A DNA stretch of 48,553 bases, taken from assembly GCA_003175695.1 (NCBI GenBank), contig PSRA01000177.1, forward strand, positions 1-48,553. Reading direction: 5' to 3'. Below the pieces are notes generated by a model. It had not been told where the DNA came from. It made no database searches and was given only the letters and a program-made list of their open reading frames with translations. This document shows, one piece after another, positions 43,417 through 48,553 of this stretch (its first letter is position 1; the number at the start of each line of letters is the position of its first letter). Source of the stretch: Bacteroidota bacterium (GTDB lineage: Bacteria > Bacteroidota > Bacteroidia > Chitinophagales > Chitinophagaceae). The position numbers were made by a program, and so were the translations under genes.

Positions 43417-45627
43417 ATGAATGAAATCAAAAAAAGCCGGGTAGATGCTCTCGGTTACCAATTTATCCCGGAAAAATATTTACCGAAAGGAAAAGATGAA
43501 TATTGGCTTCGCAACAAACAAAATAAGAATGGAATAGCTTATCGAACATTGACAGCATCTGAAATAGAAGTCCTGGTGCGAAACCGGAATACTTCAGATA
43601 ACTGGAATCACATTTTGGTTTCTGACGCTTTCTCCCCTGAACTCGTACAGGATTGCAAGTTTTTTGGATTAGTCAGAATAGGAAAACTTGAGCCTTACTA
43701 TCTCGAATTTCACGATTTACGCCGGCCTGTGGGTCTGTATAACAGCACCATCATAAGTAGTGACCTAGGGGACAATGTCGTGGTCGATAATGTCAATTAT
43801 TTATCCCATTTTGTTGTTGGCAATGATGTGATGATCGTAAACATCAACGAACTAACAACATCTAACCACGCGAAGTTCGGCAATGGGATAATCAAGGAAG
43901 GCGAGCCGGAATCCGTTCGGATAAGATTAGAGATTTGTAATGAAAACGGGGGAAGGAGCATCATTCCTTTTGATGGCATGTTGCCGGGCGATGCCTGGTT
44001 GTGGAGCCGCTTCCGGGACGACCAATTACTCCAGGACAAACTCAGGGAATTCACTGAGAAGAAATTCGATCACTTTAGAGGGTATTACGGGCAAATTGGG
44101 GATCGTACAGTTCTTAAAGACTGCAAGATTATAAAAGATGTTTTGATTGGAACCGACGCCTACCTGAAAGGGGCCAATAAACTCAAAAACTTAACGATCA
44201 ATTCTTCGGCCAAAGAAAAAACACAAATTGGAGAAGGTTGCGAATTGGTGAATGGAATCATTGGATATGGTTGCCGGATTTTTTACGGTGTAAAGGCAGT
44301 GCGATTTATTCTAGCTTCTCAATCCCAGCTCAAATATGGGGCAAGACTGATTAATTCGTTTCTTGGCAACAATTCTACGATTTCCTGCTGTGAAGTATTG
44401 AACTCCCTAATTTTTCCTTCGCACGAACAACACCACAACAATTCTTTTTTGTGTGCGGCGCTCGTGATGGGCCAGAGCAATATGGCCGCCGGCGCCACCA
44501 TTGGTTCCAATCATAATTCCCGTAGCCCGGACGGAGAACTCGTGGCTGGCAGAGGATTCTGGCCAGGCTTGTGTGTTAGCCTCAAGCACAATTCTAAATT
44601 CGCCAGTTTCGCCATCCTTGCAAAAGGAGATTATCCCGCTGAATTGAATCTCCCCATCCCATTTAGCCTCGTGAGCAATGATATAGCACGTGACGAATTG
44701 GTCGTCATGCCTGGCTATTGGTTTATGTACAATATGTATGCGCTGGCGAGGAATTCCAAAAAATATGGAGACAGGGATAAAAGATCTGACAAAACCCAGC
44801 TACTGGAATTTGACTTCCTGGCCCCCGACAGCATTCTCGAAATAGTGGAATCGCTTGAATTATTTAGAAAATGTACCGGAGAAGCATATGCGAAAAAGAA
44901 TCCGACTCCCCGGATAGATGATAAGGATTGGCTCAAGATTGGGAAATCTCTGCTGGAAGCCAGGAATTCCGTATTGGATGAATTGGACATTTTTGCTTCC
45001 GGATTTGAAAACAGTGAACGCAAAGCCAGGATCATTAAGATTTCGCATGCATACCCGATTTTCAAGGAACTGATTAGTTACTATGCCACGACCCGAATGC
45101 TGTATAAGATAAATGCAAATAATTTCAGAACACTTGATCAGGTTCAAAATTCTATCCCCGCAAGATTAACCTTGTCAACCTGGATTAATATGGGAGGGCA
45201 GCTGGTTCTGAAATCTGAGTTGGATAAATTGTTGAATCAAATTCACAAGGGAAGAGTCAGGGACTGGGGGCAGGTTCATAACTTTTACGCTAAACAAGCA
45301 ACTAATTACGCTGACAATACCTTTGAATTCTCCATGGCTGCTCTCAAATCCGTCACAGGATTGCACCCAAAAAAAATGACAAAGGCGCAAATAAAAAGCC
45401 TCTTAAATCAAGCCATTATCACCCGCGAATGGATGACAAAAGGCATTTATGAATCAAGAGCTAAGGATTATACCAATCCTTTCCGCCAAATGACCTACTC
45501 TGGTCCCGGCGAAATGTCAATTGTGACCGGCGCTCTTGAAGAAAATAGTTTTATAAAGGAAGAAATAGAGTCCTTGAAAAAATTCAGGAAAGATGTCGAG
45601 GAAGTTATCAAGAAATTGAAGTTATAA
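43417..45627 (+). CDS. DUF4954 protein with left-handed beta-helix
   Basis: A large protein of 736 residues, starting at the ATG at 43417; the frame is open 13 codons further upstream. It fits DUF4954, known from Bacteroidota and spirochaetes. Residues ~90-440 contain imperfect hexapeptide-repeat stretches of the left-handed beta-helix type (IISSDLGDNVVVDNVNYLSH, IGEGCELVNGIIGYGCRIFY, GARLINSFLGNNSTISCCEV). A His-rich SHEQHHNNSF follows, then SNHNSRSPDGELVAGRGFWP. The C-terminal ~250 residues are helical. The resemblance to sugar-nucleotide acyl- and nucleotidyltransferases suggests an enzyme in sugar metabolism, but no reaction is established. Confidence 0.88.
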   Translation: MNEIKKSRVDALGYQFIPEKYLPKGKDEYWLRNKQNKNGIAYRTLTASEIEVLVRNRNTSDNWNHILVSDAFSPELVQDCKFFGLVRIGKLEPYYLEFHDLRRPVGLYNSTIISSDLGDNVVVDNVNYLSHFVVGNDVMIVNINELTTSNHAKFGNGIIKEGEPESVRIRLEICNENGGRSIIPFDGMLPGDAWLWSRFRDDQLLQDKLREFTEKKFDHFRGYYGQIGDRTVLKDCKIIKDVLIGTDAYLKGANKLKNLTINSSAKEKTQIGEGCELVNGIIGYGCRIFYGVKAVRFILASQSQLKYGARLINSFLGNNSTISCCEVLNSLIFPSHEQHHNNSFLCAALVMGQSNMAAGATIGSNHNSRSPDGELVAGRGFWPGLCVSLKHNSKFASFAILAKGDYPAELNLPIPFSLVSNDIARDELVVMPGYWFMYNMYALARNSKKYGDRDKRSDKTQLLEFDFLAPDSILEIVESLELFRKCTGEAYAKKNPTPRIDDKDWLKIGKSLLEARNSVLDELDIFASGFENSERKARIIKISHAYPIFKELISYYATTRMLYKINANNFRTLDQVQNSIPARLTLSTWINMGGQLVLKSELDKLLNQIHKGRVRDWGQVHNFYAKQATNYADNTFEFSMAALKSVTGLHPKKMTKAQIKSLLNQAIITREWMTKGIYESRAKDYTNPFRQMTYSGPGEMSIVTGALEENSFIKEEIESLKKFRKDVEEVIKKLKL

Positions 45628-45685
45628 ATCTATTTGCGTCCGTCTGTCTGCCGGATACTGATTCTCGATTCTAAGAAAACACCAT

Positions 45686-45719
45686 TTTAATGGAATAACC
45701 CGTTTAATGGAATAGCCCG
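45686..45719. repeat. Two tandem copies of a 17-bp repeat
   Basis: TTTAATGGAATAACCCG is followed directly by TTTAATGGAATAGCCCG, with one difference. It lies between the DUF4954 gene and a terminator. It might be a duplicated protein-binding site or a slippage product. Confidence 0.8.
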
Positions 45720-45727
45720 GAAACAAA

Positions 45728-45752
45728 AAATCCTCCCATCATGAGAGGATTT
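45728..45752 (-). terminator. Terminator of the LEA-like lipoprotein gene
   Basis: Arms AAATCCTC / GAGGATTT with a nine-base loop. Read on the minus strand it is followed by a T run (complement of AAAAAA at 45725-45730). It lies 18 bases after the stop of the lipoprotein gene at 45771. Confidence 0.85.
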
Positions 45753-45770
45753 CAAAAGAAATAAGGAAAA

Positions 45771-46007
45771 TTATTTCTTAACAGCTTTTTTAGCGCTGTC
45801 AACTGCTGCACCAGCTTTGGCTTTTACAGTATCAACAACAGCCTTTACAGTCGAATCTACTTTTTTAACCGCTGAATCGCCAGCAGCTTTTACTGTATCA
45901 GTAGCTGCCTTTGCAGCTGAGTCAACAGAATTAGTTGCAGATTCGGTGCTGTTATTGCAAGCGGTCATAGCGCCTGTGACAACCAAAATACCTAACAGTT
46001 TTTTCAT
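45771..46007 (-). CDS. Small LEA-like repetitive lipoprotein
   Basis: A 78-residue lipoprotein: MKKLLGILVVTGAMTAC with acylated Cys17. The mature 60 residues are built only of Ala, Val, Lys, Asp, Ser, Thr and a few Gly, in an 11-residue-like amphipathic rhythm (SVDSAAKAATDTVKAAGDSA, VKKVDSTVKAVVDTVKAKAG). Such patterns occur in LEA-type and entericidin-like proteins and form amphipathic helices on membranes or on drying. Lysines and aspartates nearly balance. No aromatic residues. Function unknown; a stress-protective or outer-membrane-stiffening role is inference. Confidence 0.8.
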   Translation of the reverse strand: MKKLLGILVVTGAMTACNNSTESATNSVDSAAKAATDTVKAAGDSAVKKVDSTVKAVVDTVKAKAGAAVDSAKKAVKK

Positions 46008-46204
46008 TATCGAAATTTTAATGCGCGCAAATTTAGGGGGATTTTTGAGAAAAGCAAATGTTTTTGAAATTAGTGTGGGAATATCGGATGCTTAATCCTT
46101 TACTGGACGCTGGCTAACGAGCTTGAAACCTGGGTAGGGATTTTGGTAATGGAAATCTTCCGATCGCAATAGGGTTCCAGTATCCGGTATCCAGGAATCA
46201 AGGA

Positions 46205-47515
46205 TCACTTTTTTCTAAAATAAATCCTCACCGGCACACCATTAAAGTCGAAATGCTGGCGAAGCTGGTTTTCCAGGTAGTTGCGATAGGGTTGTTTGAT
46301 ATCATCTGGAAAATTGGTAAAGAATGCGAACGATGGAACGGGTGTAGGTAGTTGAGAGACATATTTTATTTTGATTGAATGTCCTCTCACGACAGGAGCA
46401 TGAAATGACTCAACAGCCTTTAACATCACTTCATTGAGCTGTGAAGTAGGAATTTTTCTTTGCCTGTTTTCATAAACCTGGAGGGCAGATTCCATTGATT
46501 TGAAAATCCGGGTCTTGTCCTTTGCCGAAATGAATATAATCGGAACGTCAGTGAATGGAGCAAATCTTTGCTTCAATTCTTTCTCATATTCTTTGGCAGT
46601 ATTAGTAACCTTATCTACGAGGTCCCATTTATTCACGAGTACTACAATGCCTTTCCCCTTCTTGACTGCCATTGCAAAAATATTTAAGTCCTGTGCCGAA
46701 ATGCCTTTGCCTGCATCCAGCATCAACAGACAAACATCGGCTTCGTCCATGGCCTTGATCGCACGAATGACTGAATAGAACTCCAGGTCTTCATGGACTT
46801 TGGCTTTGCGGCGTATACCGGCTGTGTCAATTAAAACAAAGTCCTTTTTGAATAAATTATAATGTGTATGAATCGTATCCCTGGTGGTTCCCGCAATTTC
46901 ACTTACGATGGTTCTTTCTTTGCCGACCAAAGCATTAAGCAGGGAGGATTTACCCACATTGGGCTGCCCTATGATGGCAAATTTGGGAAGGTTATCATCT
47001 GGGCCGGATGGCTGCTCATCCGTAATCAGCGCGGTCACCGCATCCAATAATTCCCCCGTTCCGCTTCCTGACATTGCGCTGATAAAAAAAATATTGTCGA
47101 AACCAAGGCTATAAAATTCTGTTGCCTCCAAAAGGCGTTCACTGTTATCTACCTTGTTCACTACTAAAAAGACTGGTTTGGTTGAACGCCGAAGCACATC
47201 CGCCATCGCTTCATCCAGCGCCGTAATGCCTGTAGCAGTATCTGCCATGAAAATAATCGCATTGGCTTCTTCCACGGCGATCAATACCTGCTTTTTTATT
47301 TCCTTTTCGAAAACATCTTCACTTTCAGGAACAAATCCTCCAGTATCGATGACATTGAAAGTTTTCCCATTCCAATCGGCTATGCCGTATTGCCTGTCGC
47401 GTGTGACACCACTGACATCGTCCACAATCGCCTTTCTTTGTTCCAATAAGCGATTAAAAAGTGTACTTTTCCCCACATTGGGTCTACCGACAATTGCAAT
47501 TGTAAAACCTGACAT
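46205..47515 (-). CDS. der: Ribosome biogenesis GTPase Der (EngA)
   Basis: Der has two consecutive GTPase domains and helps assemble the 50S subunit. 436 residues. First domain: P-loop GRPNVGKST (~10-18), DTGGFVPESE and NKVD. Second domain: GQPNVGKSS, DTAGIRRKAKVHEDLEFYSV and NKWDLV. The C-terminal KH-like domain follows (~350-436, with NEVMLKAVESFHAP and KIKYVSQLPTPVPSFAFFTN). All nucleotide-binding motifs are intact. era lies 37 bases upstream on the same strand, so the two can be transcribed together. Confidence 0.97.
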   Translation of the reverse strand: MSGFTIAIVGRPNVGKSTLFNRLLEQRKAIVDDVSGVTRDRQYGIADWNGKTFNVIDTGGFVPESEDVFEKEIKKQVLIAVEEANAIIFMADTATGITALDEAMADVLRRSTKPVFLVVNKVDNSERLLEATEFYSLGFDNIFFISAMSGSGTGELLDAVTALITDEQPSGPDDNLPKFAIIGQPNVGKSSLLNALVGKERTIVSEIAGTTRDTIHTHYNLFKKDFVLIDTAGIRRKAKVHEDLEFYSVIRAIKAMDEADVCLLMLDAGKGISAQDLNIFAMAVKKGKGIVVLVNKWDLVDKVTNTAKEYEKELKQRFAPFTDVPIIFISAKDKTRIFKSMESALQVYENRQRKIPTSQLNEVMLKAVESFHAPVVRGHSIKIKYVSQLPTPVPSFAFFTNFPDDIKQPYRNYLENQLRQHFDFNGVPVRIYFRKK

Positions 47516-47552
47516 AATTCTCTAAATTAATTCTACTATTTCTCAATGTTTA

Positions 47553-48419
47553 CTAATATCCATATTCCTTCAGGAACAGGTCACTGTCTCTCCATTTAGG
47601 TCTCACCTTGACAAATAATTCAAGAAAAACTTTCTGAGCCAGGAACAATTCGATTTCTTTCCTTGCCTCAGTTCCCAATTTTTTAATCATTTTGCCACCT
47701 TCACCCAAAATAATCCCCTTCTGCGATTCACGATGAACAATGATATCAGCCCTGATTTTGGTCAGCGTCGTTTTTTCTTTGAATTCCTGCACCAGCACCG
47801 TGCTATGATAAGGAATTTCCTCTTCATACAATTCGAATATCTTTTCGCGAATAATCTCGGCAACAAAGAATCGCACTGGCCGATCTGTCAATTCATCCTC
47901 TTCAAAAAAGGGTGCACCTTCCGGCAGGTAATGAATAATCCTTTCCAACAAAACCTCTATGCGCGAGTTTTTGAGCGCTGAAATGTCTACTACTTCTTTC
48001 GCATAGGGTTTGCCGTTAAAGAAATCATGAATAGCCTGCCTTTTCTCATTGCTTACCCGGTCGATTTTGTTGATTACCAAAAGAGCCGGTGCTTTCAAAC
48101 CAAGTCCCAAAAAAAGTTCATGATTCGTTTGCGGATCGTCCTGGGCATCTACTAATAATAGAGCCAGGTCGGCGTCTTCCAGTGAATCGCGGACAGCCAA
48201 CATCATCTTTTCATGTAGTCTATATTCCGGGTCAATAATGCCTGGCGTATCTGAGAAAATGATCTGATAATGCTCGGTTGTCAGAATGCCTTTGATCCGG
48301 TGGCGGGTAGTTTGTACTTTCCTGGATACAATAGCTAATTTCTCACCCATCAATGCATTGAGAAGGGTACTTTTACCAGCATTGGGTCTTCCGAAAATAT
48401 TAACAAATCCTACTTTCAT
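47553..48419 (-). CDS. era: GTPase Era
   Basis: Era binds 16S rRNA near its 3' end and takes part in 30S maturation. The ATG at 48419 gives 288 residues starting MKVGFVNIFGRPNAGKST. An ATG five codons upstream is possible, but it would lie almost on the -7 element. G domain: GRPNAGKST, SDTPGIIDPEYRLHEKM, NKIDRVS, DISALKNSRIEVL. The C-terminal KH domain has IVHRESQKGIILGEGGKMIK and EIELFLAQKVFLELFVKVRP. A TACCTTTG -7 element (48439-48432) lies 12 bases before the start. Confidence 0.96.
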   Translation of the reverse strand: MKVGFVNIFGRPNAGKSTLLNALMGEKLAIVSRKVQTTRHRIKGILTTEHYQIIFSDTPGIIDPEYRLHEKMMLAVRDSLEDADLALLLVDAQDDPQTNHELFLGLGLKAPALLVINKIDRVSNEKRQAIHDFFNGKPYAKEVVDISALKNSRIEVLLERIIHYLPEGAPFFEEDELTDRPVRFFVAEIIREKIFELYEEEIPYHSTVLVQEFKEKTTLTKIRADIIVHRESQKGIILGEGGKMIKKLGTEARKEIELFLAQKVFLELFVKVRPKWRDSDLFLKEYGY

Positions 48420-48431
48420 AAAAATGAGATG

Positions 48432-48439
48432 CAAAGGTA
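48432..48439 (-). promoter_or_regulatory. -7 element of the era promoter
   Basis: On the minus strand it reads TACCTTTG, an exact match to TANNTTTG. A -33 TTTG at the standard distance was not seen. Start of transcription would be about 6 bases before the era ATG. Confidence 0.55.
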
Positions 48440-48455
48440 GGGCAAAGAAAATTTG

Positions 48456-48487
48456 TTTGGCTGTTAGAGTGTAGAATTGTACCTTTG
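48456..48487 (+). promoter_or_regulatory. Promoter of the initiator tRNA gene
   Basis: TTTG at 48456-48459 and TACCTTTG at 48480-48487, with 20 bases between, is a near-ideal Bacteroidota promoter. The predicted start of transcription is only a few bases before the mature tRNA 5' end at 48498. Confidence 0.85.
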
Positions 48488-48497
48488 CGTCCCATAT

Positions 48498-48553
<56 letters not shown>

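Overview
The window is a chromosomal stretch of a Bacteroidota bacterium, most likely Chitinophagales/Chitinophagaceae. The evidence is a nusB (long form) - DUF1573 - yajC - coaE cluster, a fused SecDF, families largely confined to this phylum (DUF4397, DUF4403, DUF4954), and promoters of the TTTG-N20-TANNTTTG type. Starts mostly lack Shine-Dalgarno sequences. There are many short-signal lipoproteins. I see no prophage, insertion sequence, integrase, CRISPR array or rRNA operon. Most of the window is housekeeping and envelope genes, with small unusual secreted proteins between them.

Layout. 0-4 kb: a possible divergent gene fragment, then nusB, a DUF1573 lipoprotein, yajC, coaE and an orphan ABC-2 permease. 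4-7.5 kb (minus): aspartate-type aminotransferase, and a serine hydrolase translationally coupled to a DUF4397 lipoprotein. 7.8-11.5 kb: SecDF, then two small minus-strand secreted proteins, one 54 residues long and extremely His-rich, one with a repeated KKDGTxDxRYKENK motif. 11.7-19.8 kb: a sensor kinase/response regulator pair, then a TolC - adaptor - heavy-metal RND efflux operon. 19.9-24.9 kb: a small membrane protein, the catalytic subunit of methylmalonyl-CoA mutase, a lipoprotein, threonine dehydrogenase, kdsA and a PspC protein. 25-30.6 kb: aconitase, a GT39-like glycosyltransferase and a DUF4403 lipoprotein. 30.7-32.8 kb: an ECF sigma factor overlapping a putative anti-sigma protein that carries an outer-membrane barrel. 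32.9-38.2 kb: SET-domain protein, MgtE, S9 peptidase and a tyrosine-rich secreted protein. 38.3-43.3 kb: glmS, an O-methyltransferase, a TetR/thioesterase pair with matching operators, a 46-residue membrane microprotein and an MmcQ/YjbR protein. 43.4-48.5 kb: DUF4954 protein, an LEA-like lipoprotein, Der, Era and a truncated initiator tRNA.

How the genes fit together. Envelope biogenesis dominates: YajC and SecDF for export, KdsA for Kdo, GlmS for amino sugars, the efflux operon, and the sigma/anti-sigma pair that probably senses the outer membrane. Central metabolism is represented by aconitase, methylmalonyl-CoA mutase, threonine dehydrogenase and the aminotransferase. The best leads are a family of long intergenic hairpins (three copies), the two-operator TetR circuit, the membrane-spanning anti-sigma architecture, and several low-complexity secreted proteins, two of which are too short to be found by usual ORF length cut-offs. 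All product calls come from reading motifs by eye; no database search was run.
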